From Nymphaea colorata (lineage: Eukaryota > Streptophyta > Magnoliopsida > Nymphaeales > Nymphaeaceae): a stretch of 64,000 bases of DNA. Shown here piece by piece: positions 48,449 through 60,900 of the stretch. Position 1 is the stretch's first letter; each line of letters starts with the position of its first letter. A model generated the notes under the pieces. It saw only the letters and a list, made by a program, of their open reading frames with translations, had not been told where the DNA came from and searched no databases. The stretch covers positions 7,266,001 to 7,330,000 of the forward strand of contig NC_045150.1 of assembly GCF_008831285.2 (NCBI RefSeq), read 5' to 3'. Both the position numbers and the translations under genes were made by a program.

Positions 48449-48785
48449 ATGGCGTCCTTCCTCCCTGTTCTCTGCGCAGTGATGCTGCTCTTCGCCCCAT
48501 TCGGTGAGCTTCCTTCGTCCCTCTCTCTTGTGGTTCGTTTGTTTACCTCATGAATATAATATATATGTTTGTTCTTACGGAACACCCTTTGTTTCTGTCT
48601 CTGTGTGACCAGGGGAAACGGCGCTACTGCCCGCTTCAGTATGCTCATTCAAAAGCAAGACATTTCTGGGTCCTTGTGTCAGCAATGTTAATTGCGCTAA
48701 TGTCTGTGAATCTGAAGGTGAAGGGTACACCGGTGGATACTGCTCCCTGCTCGTGTGTTACTGCACACGCCCCTGCAAGCCATAG
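48449..48785 (+). CDS. plant defensin (gamma-thionin family)
   Basis: Two exons, 48449-48503 and 48613-48785, split by a 109-nt GT-AG intron in the signal-peptide region, the usual defensin gene structure. The product has 75 residues: a hydrophobic secretion signal (MASFLPVLCAVMLLFAPFG) and a mature part of about 47-50 residues. It has eight cysteines spaced C-X10-C-X5-C-X3-C-X11-C-X4-C-X1-C-X3-C, with the defensin GXC (GYC) and CXC (CYC) elements that build the cysteine-stabilised alpha-beta fold with four disulfides. Family members are secreted antimicrobial peptides, often seed- or flower-expressed; some act in pollen-pistil signalling, so the target is not predicted. The exon split hides it from single-frame searches. 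A broken paralogue lies 2.4 kb upstream. Confidence 0.9.
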
Positions 48786-49689
48786 CTAGCCCTCATAGTT
48801 TCTCGTTAGGATGTTCGGTTTGCCTTCCTGTTTTCTTGGTTCTTTTGTAGTTTAGGAAGTGCATCTTTCGGTGCAAGCATCTGCGTGCTTTTGAGCTTCT
48901 TATCCAGTAGTGTTTGTTTGCAACATGGTTCACGGCCATTGTCAGTTAACACGTATCGTCATCCACGCAAAGGCAATGGCTTTTACCTCATCCCTTGTTT
49001 ATGTTACATTGAATCTTTAAAGATTTAAATGACTGTAATCTTACATCACTGCATCCAAGCATTTGATTGTCATGCATAACTGCAACAATGGCACCTGAAA
49101 TTATCAAATCTAATATGATTCCCATGCCAAACTGCAGACCATTCTAATGCACTCTTACCTTCACGCAGCAACACACGATAGCATTAGAACCAGACATCTG
49201 CAGACAAGAGCATGTGTTGCCAACTTTTACTACTTTTATCAAGTAAAGGAGGTGAGCCTGAAGCATTGCTCATTTTCAAAATGTATGAAAGTGAAGTTAT
49301 TCTCAAGTTGGTGTCTTCCAGAAAAAGAAGCTTTTGACTGTTAACAACCAAGATACAATATCACCACTGATTGACAGCAACATGTGCATGAATTGACAGA
49401 CATAAGACACAGAAGAGAGGCTTTTCTTAGCACACAGAAACTTTAAAAAACAAGAATAGATGTCCGTCAGACTCAGACTTGTTATATATATATAATACAT
49501 AGAAACCCATTAACTGGCATGCAAAAGAACCTCTCTCTCTCTCTACAACCAAGTATCCTAAGTACCATGGAACCATATGCTAAAACTAGTACTAACTATG
49601 GTGACCATAGAGAGTGAAACCAATGCTCCATTGGGCCTCGCATCTATTAATCCACTTTGAGAGTTGGGGTTTATCTCTGTGTTAAATAA

Positions 49690-49966
49690 AAGTCATATCC
49701 AGATTCAAATCCGAAATCCAATTTTATAGTCTGAATCTCATTCATGTTTGGTTTTTGCATTCACATTTGTATCATAGTCTGAAGTTTGAACTAAAATATG
49801 GTAACATTTCAAAATGTACGGCAGTTTAATATAGGATTTTTATCTAAAACCAAAACTAAATCTGATCTGAATCTGATTTGACATTTGCATATATCCAAAT
49901 CCAAATTCTATTAATTTTTTTTTCTATATCCGATCTTTTTTTGAAAATCAGATATATTAACAACCC
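49690..49966. mobile_element. hAT-like MITE, TAGGGATGTCAA family (partial)
   Basis: Shares ATTTCAAAATGTACGGCAGT, TAATATAGGATTTTTATC, CAAATCCAAATTCTATTAA and AATCAGATATATTAACA with other copies and ends near TTAACAACCCTG, a decayed form of the right terminus. The left end is not found. Confidence 0.5.
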
Positions 49967-50137
49967 TGCTCTCATAGCTCCATGAGGTGTGTCTCTAGCA
50001 ATGGAAGAACCACCTATGATAAGCATCAAAAGTTGTTCATGCACAAAAATTCTTTATTTTCATATAGGGGCCTGAAACCATTGCTTATTGATATATATAT
50101 TTGTACTCCAATGAAACTGTGTGTTGTGGGTTGAAAG

Positions 50138-50559
50138 TAGGGATGTCAATATACCCGATTTGAATCAGATATCCGATCGATCTGATTCGAAAAAATCGGA
50201 TATGAATAAAAATTTAATATCCGATTAAGAAATTGGATCGGATTCAGATTCGGATATACATAAATATCAGATCAGATTCAGATACGGATTCAGATCAGAT
50301 TCATTTTTAGACAAATATCCTCTATCTAATACTTGAAAAATGGCAAAATCCGGATTCGGATGCGGACATAAATATAATAATCGAATTCAGATTGTAAAAT
50401 CAAATTCAAGATTCGGATTGTAAAATCGAATTTCGGATTCGGATTCAGATATAACTTTGCTTTATTCGAATTCAAATCTGAATCCGAATATATGAATATC
50501 CGAAAAAGCGGATATGTTAAAGATGTATATGATCCGAATCTAATCCGTTGACATCCCTA
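50138..50559. mobile_element. hAT-like MITE, TAGGGATGTCAA family (best copy)
   Basis: Begins TAGGGATGTCAATATACCCG and ends TCCGTTGACATCCCTA, intact terminal inverted repeats. Flanking octamers GTTGAAAG and GCTTAAAG agree at 6 of 8 positions, consistent with a hAT-type 8-bp duplication. The 422-bp interior is filled with CGGATTCAGAT, ATCCGAAT and GATATCCGAT subterminal words in both orientations. There is no coding capacity. It is the least decayed copy and a good reference for the family in this window. Confidence 0.75.
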
Positions 50560-51363
50560 GCTTAAAGTAACCTAAATGCTCTTATCCATCAAATAGAATA
50601 CTCTTCCGCAAAATTGAAACATGATTTTTTTTTCTTATCAAATTATGAAAATGCCCCTCTAGGAAAAAACGAGAACATGGTTATCATGTTGTATGCATAA
50701 CATGAATAGTGGTATTTAGTGTGTGTTAGAGGTTGTTTGGCAATTGATTGATCATTAATACGATATCTTATTAAGAGAACCGACTGATTCTCTAAACAAT
50801 CGGAATTTTGTGCTTATGTAGAATCTTGGAATAATAACATATCATTCTTTGTATCTACCCCAAAAGTTGGGGTAGATTCACGAATCAAAGTAGTATAATG
50901 TTTCTTGAATCTATTTTAATTTTTGAGACAATTATATCAAATATAATCTCTAAAAATATGATAATTTTTCATTAGTGGTCCAATCCAAAATTTCTTCCTC
51001 CAAATTAAATTTGATGTAGTGGCTGCATTCTATAATTTGATTTGATTTGAGTTGAGGATTACATCATTATTATGTTGTTTGCCTCTGGGTAGTTGGCTGT
51101 TCATGACCCACGAATAAAAAGGTGCAAAAGTAGCGATGCAACGTCGATGTGACTGTCAACGCTAGTTTTTTTATGTCATTCCAAACTTTCAAGTCGTCCT
51201 GTCATGAAGCTTTTTGTTATTAAATGGCAGCTTTTTGCATCGTGAACACCGTTTTTTCTCTTATAGTACGAGAGAGATAACATTGTTTTAAGCCAAATTG
51301 CACGTTCAGAAAAAAGAATGGGCCGTGCTCATCAAGGAACGTGAAAAGAAATACGAACGCGTT

Positions 51364-51365
<2 letters not shown>

Positions 51366-51444
<79 letters not shown>
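51366..51444. repeat. (TA)n microsatellite
   Basis: About 39 uninterrupted TA units, among the longest in the window, in gene-free DNA. Confidence 0.95.
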
Positions 51445-51448
<4 letters not shown>

Positions 51449-52222
51449 GAGAGAAAGAAAGAAAAAGAAAACCGATAAAATGAGAATTTATATTAAAATT
51501 TGAGGATAAAAAGTCTCTTAATACAATAACAACAACAAAACATAAGCAAAGAGACAAAATATACAATATAATTTCACCCAGTAACAAACGAAGGACGACG
51601 TCGTAGCCGAATGATAAAATGAACATCCCCTACACAAGGCGAGCTACAGACTCCGATGAAAAGAAAGCGCTTTTGAAGACCCTGTTATTACGCTTTTTCT
51701 TAAATGCGCCACCAAGCTGAAATGAGCCACAACTTCCAAAAACAAAAAAGAGAGAATTCAAATTAGACATGTTTTTGAAACTGATATGATAAAATCTTAT
51801 ATATGTATATTTTTTACAAGCTAATTATGAAAATGTCATGTAACATATGCGAAATGAATGTTGGAAACCAAAAACTTTTGCACCGTTAATATCAAAATCA
51901 TGTAAAGTCATATACACAAAAAGTTAAAGAAAATAGTTTTATTTACATGTAAAGAATATATTCATATACGGCAGAAGACTTCAGACCTTGTTTTGGTGAA
52001 ACCTTTTTTTTTTGGGTTTTTTTGCTTCCATCAAAAGTTTTAGGTACAAATATGTAGCGCTATTAAAGTCAACTGAAGTTTAATTTGTTTCTTTAAATTA
52101 GTCTCGTCAAAAGCAACTTCTTTTGGTCCCTCGGGAAATTGCTCGTAGTCCAAGCGAATTCTCCAAGGTTGAGAAGGCAAAATGTTTCTTAAAAATTGCC
52201 CAATGTTGGATGTAAATTAAAA

Positions 52223-52418
52223 GTCAAAACTCAATAATTTGATAACAAATTATTTTCTCACCCTCGTAGGCATCCAACCTGGAGACTGTCACAAAAGTTG
52301 TATTTACGACGCTCAATTAAGTCAAAACTCAATAATTTGATAACAAATTATTTTCTCACCCTCGTAGGCATCCAACCTGGAGACTGTCACAAAAGTTGTA
52401 TTTACGACGCTCAATTAG
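52223..52418. repeat. near-perfect tandem duplication, period 98 bp
   Basis: The copies at 52223-52320 and 52321-52418 are identical except for the last base. They contain CACCCTCGTAGGCATCCAAC and GGAGACTGTCACAAAAG. Such identity in non-coding DNA implies a very recent event (or an assembly artefact). Confidence 0.95.
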
Positions 52419-52532
52419 TTGGCTACAGGTTTTAGTGACGAAACAAACCTTTCGGGATAGCTTTTAACGATACTACATTAAAAAAATTTAAAAAAAAACA
52501 CCCAACTACTAAGCTGGCCAACTAATTTCAAT

Positions 52533-52537
<5 letters not shown>

Positions 52538-52604
<67 letters not shown>
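52538..52604. repeat. (TA)n microsatellite
   Basis: About 33 TA units. The surrounding 51-54.4 kb holds no supported gene, only AT-rich DNA. Confidence 0.95.
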
Positions 52605-52609
<5 letters not shown>

Positions 52610-53837
52610 CATCTTTGTTGTTGATTCCAATGAAAAAAGATGGTGGCAATTAAGTGAAAATATAAAAGCTAAGTTGTTCTTTCGTGAATAATCTGAATTA
52701 TTTTTAAAATGAAAGCATAGAGCGAAAGAAGGAAATAGATGAGTTTTCTTAAATAAAACTCTTTGTTTCAATTAAGAGGTACTTTGGGCTTTAAAAAAAA
52801 CAACTTAGCTTTTATATTTGCTATTTAATCTCCACAATCTTATCTCATTAACATCAATGAATTAGGTAATTCACATCAAGTTTAGTATATAAGTGTCTCG
52901 TAGTTTTCTATTTTCCTCCATGTATGTAAAGTAATTTGTAAATACCATATCACTTCGATAAAGGACAAAAGCCAAACCTCTTAAACTTGTGCTAAAAAAT
53001 AATTTAAACAAAATGTAAATCCCCTATTATATTAATAAATGTTCATTTAATATTATTCAAGTTATTTTCGTATAAACAGAGATATTTTCATCATCAAAAT
53101 TTTGATGTTGTAAGTGCCATTCATTTTTTATTATTACAAAACAGTATTTTACTTAAAAAAATCATTAATTTTATATATGTATCTCACTAAATCAGTCTAA
53201 ATATCATACCTATAGTGTTAGATTGGTCTACAAAAATTGAATTCACTTGTCTGCTATCGTGGTTAAATAGTTTTTTGTCTAATTATGTGTCACTAAAAAT
53301 AATTGTAAAGGTATATAGTTATAGCTAGTTGCCTACCTACTTGCTTTTAGTGACAAAATGCACTTTTTGCGATGGAAATAAAACAAAATAAAACCTATTC
53401 GGTTGGGGATGGCTGACTAATATATATATATATATATAATGAGTGAATTGTGACTCTAGCTACTTAAAAATCATCGAGCTTACTCACAACGACCGTCCAA
53501 TCCATCATAATGTACGGTTAAAAAAAAATGAATGAATACTAGATGACAAAATTATCTATCACTTTTTTCTCCTTGTATTTCTCTCGAAAAATCAAACAAT
53601 TTTATATTTGAAGCTAGTATCTACCATTTCATCTCGTTGGAATTAATGACGTAGGTGATTATTTTTAGTAGTATGCTAAGTGAGGATCTGGTAGCTTCTT
53701 GCCATATATATAAGAGAAGAAAGTACGAATTTATTACTATATGACAAAAATATCTATTATCTTTTTTTTTTCAACTATCTATTATTATGAATAGAACGGT
53801 CCCCATAAATGAGCTGAGTAACATTAGATAGCAAAAG

Positions 53838-53907
<70 letters not shown>
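53838..53907. repeat. (TA)n microsatellite
   Basis: About 35 TA units. A shorter TA run lies at about 53420-53439. Confidence 0.95.
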
Positions 53908-53910
<3 letters not shown>

Positions 53911-54973
53911 ACTTATTTGGTTGGTGAGATTACCTGTATAAACTACTAGTTAAGTTTTGTGAAGCTTTGATGAGTTCTTATGGGAGAATACTACTAATAG
54001 TGTACTAGTGTACTAGGTGGCAAGGCCATTCACCTCTTAATGAAATTGGGTGCAAATCCTAAGGTGGCCACTGCGAAGTTCTAATACACTATAATAAGTT
54101 CTGAAGCAAGCTTTTTGAAATCCTTAATGTAGTAGGTAAAAGAGGTTGTGGCCTCTCTTAGTCTTAGGGGCAACAAAATTGAACAGAAAAAAAATACTTA
54201 GTTAACCAGGAAATTTTTTTTCTATTATATGTCTTCTACAATTTATATGATATGCGTCTAAAGTTATTTTGATTTATGAATCATAACATTTTCACATATT
54301 TTTGAGAAGTTGTAAAAATCAGGGGATTGCAATGAATGAGAAAATAAGTTATGAAACATGTTACTACAACAAAGATCCGAGGCCTGATTTTGGAGTAAAT
54401 CAATCATATTAAACTCATTTATACACTCGAGGTGAACAATTAAGTTCTACCTCTTTCTCTGTCAAGTGGTTTGTGAGGCCAAACAGTATCTCGTCCACAT
54501 CTCAAATATGAAATGATAGAACGGTCATAGCAGTCATGGAAGCTGTCACATCGTCCTCCCCACGAGACATGTTCAACATCAAAATGATTCCGTTCTTTAA
54601 TTAATTCCACCATAGATGCGTTTTCTCTTTCTCTCCGGTTCAAATGGGAGTCCGAGAAAACCCCCCTCCCCAACAACCAACCCGCCATCACTGACCTTCC
54701 CTCCTTTCCCAGAAATAATGGGACCAGCAACAACCGTACTGCCGGGCGGGAAATCTTCTCTGCATCCAACAAATAAAATAATCCGCGGAGAGAACAACAA
54801 TAAATTGATTAAATTCTTTCCAAAAGCACGCCTACCTCATTTTCCCGAGAAGGAGAACAAGAAGAGATTATTGCGGCGAGGAGGACGGGGTCGAGGAAGA
54901 GAAGGGGAGCCTCTTCAACCCTTCTAAATCTTAAAACCTCTGTCCCCAGGTCTCAATTGTCCATTTCTCCTCC

Positions 54974-57900
54974 ATGGCGACTAATCCGTCGTCTACCCAT
55001 CTCGTCTTCGCCAACTTACCGCTTTCCGATCCCTCCTCGCGTGCCTCTCCCTCTGGTTTCTTTTCTCCTATCCACACCACCATCCAGAGGCCTCGTCTCG
55101 TATTCAGGACTAATCGCTATCCTAAATTCACAGTAGCCTTCACCGGAAGCGGGGGTGGTATTGGTGGTCATGTTGGTGGTGGCGGCGGTCACGGGCATGG
55201 TGGTGGCGGTGGTCATGGGCATGGTGGTGGCGGAGATGATGCAAATGAGAAGAACAAAGGGGAAGCATTGCTAGCTTTGGGCACATTGGGGAGGTCACTC
55301 GAGAGCCTTCCCTCCGATTTGGCGGCGGCCATCAACAATGGTAGGATCCCCGCCGAGATCGTATATCGATTCGCTGAGCTGGAAAAGTCAACTATTTTCC
55401 GGTGGCTTCTCCAGTTTGGCGGGTTCAAGGAACGCCTCCTTGCTGATGACCTCTTCCTCGCGAAGGTCGCCATGGAGTGTGGCGTTGGCATCTTCACTAA
55501 GGTGATGACGAAGGAAAGACCATATCTCAAATTCCTGATATTCTTTACGCTTTAACCAGGCGACTGATTCTCTCTCTCCCCCCCTCCACCCTCCTCCCAC
55601 CACCCTCACCACCCCCGCCCTGGTCTTACGTCTCTTATTTCTATGGAATACTGGTTATTACATGAAACGCTTGATATTATCCTTTGCATTCTTCTTTCTG
55701 TTTATTTGTCAAAATAATTATTTACGTTCGTTTGCTTTCTTGCTGACTTTAATTAAATTTGTGGTAAGCAATTATTTGCGTTGTAGATTGTTTAATCGCA
55801 TATTCGGAGACTGAACTTCGGGGAAACGTGTTCATTCTGTATTTCAGCTTGTCCTGGTTATGTCTCGCAATCGGTGACATTCATGATACGATGACGGTGT
55901 TTCCATGTTGGCGGTTTTTTGTTTGTGGTTTCTCGGTAAATAACTGGCTGGGAATCAGTCTTCAACAATTTGGTAGGGTATATAAATTAGAACGTCTTAA
56001 CATGGTTTTATGTTCTTGATTATTTACTGCTGTCTGGATGAGGTTCCCTTTATATGCTCACTTGCTAGTTTTTATTGTTCCAACCCAAGACGCAACTCAA
56101 CGGGCATTTCTGCAGAGTGAGGTTTGGCATGTCTTGCTGCATATTCTCCCTAAACAATTCTTTCACAATGTGAAAGTTTGGGAGGATCTTTTTTAGAAAA
56201 TTTCCTGCATTTATCCTGTTGAACAAACTCTTAAGGAGATCTACGAAATCAGTAACGCACATTGGGGAGTTTTTGCTTGGCAAGATGGCCTGGACATCTC
56301 AAGTAGAGTCAATATATTCCTACATTCAATTTTTCCAAAAGAAAGGTTTTGGGGCTTTTGTGGTTCCAATAGTTGGTGAGCAAGAGAGAAATGAACTAGG
56401 TTTCTTTTACTGTAGGAGTGGGGTATTTTACCACGTGGAAGATAATATAATTTTGTATAACATCTTCCTAGTAAAAAATGAACTACCAAATCTTTTAACC
56501 TTCACAACTAATTTTTGTTACCATAGTGAGATTGAGAAGCAACCAACACGTTAAACATTGGAAACTCACCATAAGGAAAATACCAACTTAAAAATTGTCA
56601 AGATGACTGCCTTAAAATAAGTTCAAAGGTATCAGATCCCTATCACTGTGCAAATGAAAATTTTCATTCACATATGATTAATTATTTACTAGAATGTGTT
56701 TTCCTAATTGGAGCATATACGTGGACATTATGTCCACTTCGTTTCTCCAATGCATAGAGAATGCAGTGGCTTCCAATTTTTTTTTTGCTATTTTGCTGCT
56801 ATTTGTGCATTTATGTCCTAGTTCATATTAGCTTTGTGCCTTCTTTTCAAATTATCCTTATCTTCTAAGATCTCCTAGCAAAAATATGTGATTATTTAGT
56901 TGGGATTTGGGAAGGTTTGCTCGCGTAATTTTCTCGCTCAATATTTTTCAGACTGCAGCAGAGTACCAACGTCGGAGGGAAAATTTTGTCAAGGAGCTAG
57001 ACTTTGTCATAGCAGATGTGGTATGATTTACCTCTTCAAAAATGATTTGATGATAATTTTGTACAACATGCATGTGATATTTATCTTGTGCATGGTGGAC
57101 ACAAATTGCAGTATCACTAAAACATTAAGGCTATGTTTGGATGACACCCTTAAATGCTCTTTTTGGGGCAAAACATTGATTTGCCTTCAAAACTGCATTT
57201 AAGACATGTTTGTGTGACTGTCTAAATTGGCTTTTGAAAACCCAGTTTTGACTACAGTCATTTTCAAAAGGGAGTGAACAACCTGGTCCCCAGGTTGTTT
57301 TCTGGTATTTTGTTTTGTGAGTCAAACATGCAAACCGGGTTTTAAAACTGGTTAAAAGGCCAGTTTGTCACAAAACCTGGTTTTCACAAAATGTCATTTT
57401 TTGAAGGTGTCATTCAAACACAACCTAAATGTTGTATAGCAAATATATTTGCATCCTTTTTTTCCCTAGAGTTTGGGTCTGGCAAGTTGAGCAGGTTTCT
57501 TCTTGGAAAGAGATGAATTCGATTCTAGATCAGCTGGAGCCATGATCAATATTTTTATGTAATGTTGTGTTAATTGAATGCAGCTCAAAGCCTCAAACAC
57601 CTCAAACTCAAACATGCCCTAGATGTAGAAGCTGGTAGGGCTATGTTTGTGATTGAAACAAAAAATGTATTGTTCATCATCCATTTAAAGAGTCTAAATT
57701 AAGATTAAAATGTAAATGTGATTGCCCTCCTAAAAGCTGAAAACCGTCCAAGAAGAGAGTTGTTCTGAAAACAGAAGAAAACAAGAAATAGGTTGATTTA
57801 AATAGATACCATGTCAAAAGGTAAAAAGGAATCATGTAGCATGGTTGAAAATTTAATGTTGCAAATCTGCTATGCAGGTAGACATTGATTTTAATGCTCT

Positions 57901-60900
57901 GATTAAAAGCTCCTTTTTTATTTCTGTGAATTTCTTCCATGCTGAAAAAGGGAGCTTGTTGGCCATTTATTTTCTGTTCTCTTGTTAGGAACAGTGAAGC
58001 CATTTTTTTTTTTTGCAAAGAGCCAAGTTTCCTTTTTTGCATTCACTACTCTTTCTTTTGTTTCATCATAATGTATATGAAGGCATAAGTCTTCATTAAG
58101 TTTGAATGCCACTAAACAGCCTAAATAACAACTGCTGAATTATTGATTCAGAAATTGATAACTACACCATAACATGCAAACTTGGTGTAACATATTCATG
58201 TAGTTTGGATCAATAACTTAGAGGAAATGAAGGGAAGAGAAGCTCGTAGGCTGGAACCATAGAAGTGATCATTGATGTCTGCTTACTTAAAGGGATAAAA
58301 TAAACGGCTGGTATAGCTCTTTGACTTTGTTTGTTTTTTCCTGTCTTGGAAGTATTCAAAGTTCAAACCTTGTCATAGGTTCTTAGGCCAATATTTAGCT
58401 ACCCATATGTGTAAGAAAGAAACTTTATCTAGAATTTTGTCATTTTCTTAACAATTTTTTAACTTTTTAATTGGTTACAATTAGTTTATTGTTTTCACTT
58501 TTCAGAGGCTAGCAGAACAAGATCTTTCTTTCCTTTGTCTATTTTCCATCATGCTAAATCTTGTCAACAGGTGATGGCCATTATTGCAGATTTTATGCTT
58601 GTCTGGTTGCCAGCACCAACTGTTTCTCTTAGACCACCTCTGGCAATCAGTGCTGGACCCATTGCCAAATTTTTTCATAGCTGTCCTGATAATGCTTTTC
58701 AGGTTGGTGGATATCTGGGTTTTTGTCAAACCTGGTGTGTATGAAACTTTACTTGACATCTACTAATTGTTATTGATGGAAATTTTGCTATAGGTTGCTT
58801 TAGCTGGAACTTCATACTCGTTCCTTCAGAGATTGTGCTCAATATTGGTATAAAATTATTTCCTGAGTTTTGAAAGGATGGTTCCATGCTTTCCATTGGC
58901 ATCTGTGTGTCCATTCTTGTAACCAACATGTGTCTTAAGTTCTGAACTTCTAATAAATTTTGTGGTATGTCATTGTGCAGCGTAATGGTGCAAAACTTTT
59001 TGCTGTTGGGACAAGTGCATCTTTGGTATGTAAATTTGTTTTCACATGCATTAAGCAAGATTTCGTAATTTATAATGGTCAAATACATGTATTCCAGTAA
59101 TTAATGGGTGTTTTTAAGTAGAAATGACTACATCACATTGTGCTTTAGTGGTGGAATATGTGCAGAAATGTTGCGACTTGTTAGATATTTTATGCCACAT
59201 TATACAACTAATGCCTGATTAGAATCTGTTTACCTATTATATAGTGTTGCATCAACCTGTTATATGTATATATTGTTACCCTATTATATATTATGTAGCA
59301 TTGTGATACCTGTTATATGTATATGTTAGTATGGTTACACTCTTATATGTATTGTTAGTGTTGTGTACTTATATGTACACTATTAGGTGCTGTTAGTCTG
59401 TTTTGTTATATTATGTCTTTCTTTAAGTACAGATGGATTAAAGCCTTCTTGTGGATTTACATTCCTTCTGCTAGAGAAAAGATTTATTTATTTATTTATT
59501 TATTTATTGTATTAGATTGCATTTAAGGAGTGCTATAAAACTTCTTCTATTGATTTTGCATATGCAATGAAGTCAACAATTAATTTTGGATTGAATTGGA
59601 TTGTTTACGTTGATTATGTTTGCTACGTTATTACTCTCCACATTTCAAATATTAGTAATAGTTAATCCAAATAACTTCACGGGTTAGCATAACTAAAAAA
59701 AAAAAATTGGTCAACCTTTTTGCCTAGGCTAGCCTAAGCCCGCCTAGGTGCTAGGCTCTGTCTGGTGCCCAGGCAGTGCCTGAGCACCTTGACGCATAGC
59801 TAACGTTGCCTTTTATCAGTTTGTATTTATTTTTTTTGTACTGCTTAAAGTGCCCACTCCAGCCTAGAAAGGCCTATTCTCTGGGCTCTGGTCATTTTCC
59901 TATACTCCACCAAATGCTTTTAACAACATATTTACCTACTATTCATAGCTAAGTTAAAGAAAAATTTCTCAATATTTTATTTACTGGAGGTTTTGTTTTT
60001 TATTTTGCAATCCTCATTTAGGCTCAAGTTTCAACGTTGTCATGGTTGGGGTCAACTGACTTCAGCTTATCTTGATAACAAATCCCTTCTACCACAATCA
60101 CTACCTAAGAGCACATGCTTATTCAGGTGTTCTCTTCGATTAGTTGAACACTGTATCATGGAACACAATCAAGCTATTTCTACAAGAATGAGTAGAAACT
60201 GGAAATATCATTGAAATGCTCATTCCTCATCTCTTGGCTGAGCACTTTATAAGTTTCTTGGCATTTCCTAATCCAATGAAATGTAATATGATGGATTTAT
60301 TTACTTTTATGTTACGTCTATGTACTTAAAGAGCTTAAAATGACCCTATCTATCTCATGAAAAGATTGAACTCCTATTCATTATCAGTTTATTTTTGGAA
60401 ACAATTTTCTTTACATTTTTGTCTTCTTGTGACTTGCAAGCAAGTTGAAAAGAGTGGTATCTTCTTTCCACTGACCAGCCCTATAATAGGTATTGATGCG
60501 TAACTGTAACATGTAACTTGACAAAAGTACATGTTTTTCATGTTTATGCTTCGTTGAGTAGACTCTAATCACAGTGTGTGCATTAATCGTTGGATTAATC
60601 ATTATTAAGGACCATGGTGTTTTTAATTTTGCCTGAGCTATTTTTCAACTTGGTAACTTGATTATTGGTTATGAGTTACTTCTCTTTTACAGTTTTTTTG
60701 ACATTTGTATCAATACAATTTGCCAACTCGTTTACATTTGAAGAACTCATATGGTAGCTCTTAATTTCATGTTCCAGGTTGGGACTGCTGCAACAAATGC
60801 TTTGATTAATGCTAGAAAGTCAATTGACAAATCTCTTGTGGGTGAAGTAGAGGATGTTCCTATAATATCAACCAGTGTTGCCTATGGTATTTACATGGCG

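Noticed and set aside
51298-51626. Frames with long Ile-Tyr repeats over (TA)n tracts
   Set aside because: They are translations of microsatellites, seen likewise at 10.0, 23.8, 31.2, 44.9 and 52.5 kb.
56219-56554. 111-residue frame in RER4 intron 1
   Set aside because: It lies between well-supported exons of the RER4-like gene, is AT-rich and shows no domain.
59993-60214. 73-residue frame in RER4 intron 5
   Set aside because: Splicing from 59025 to 60778 restores the conserved protein exactly, so this is intronic.
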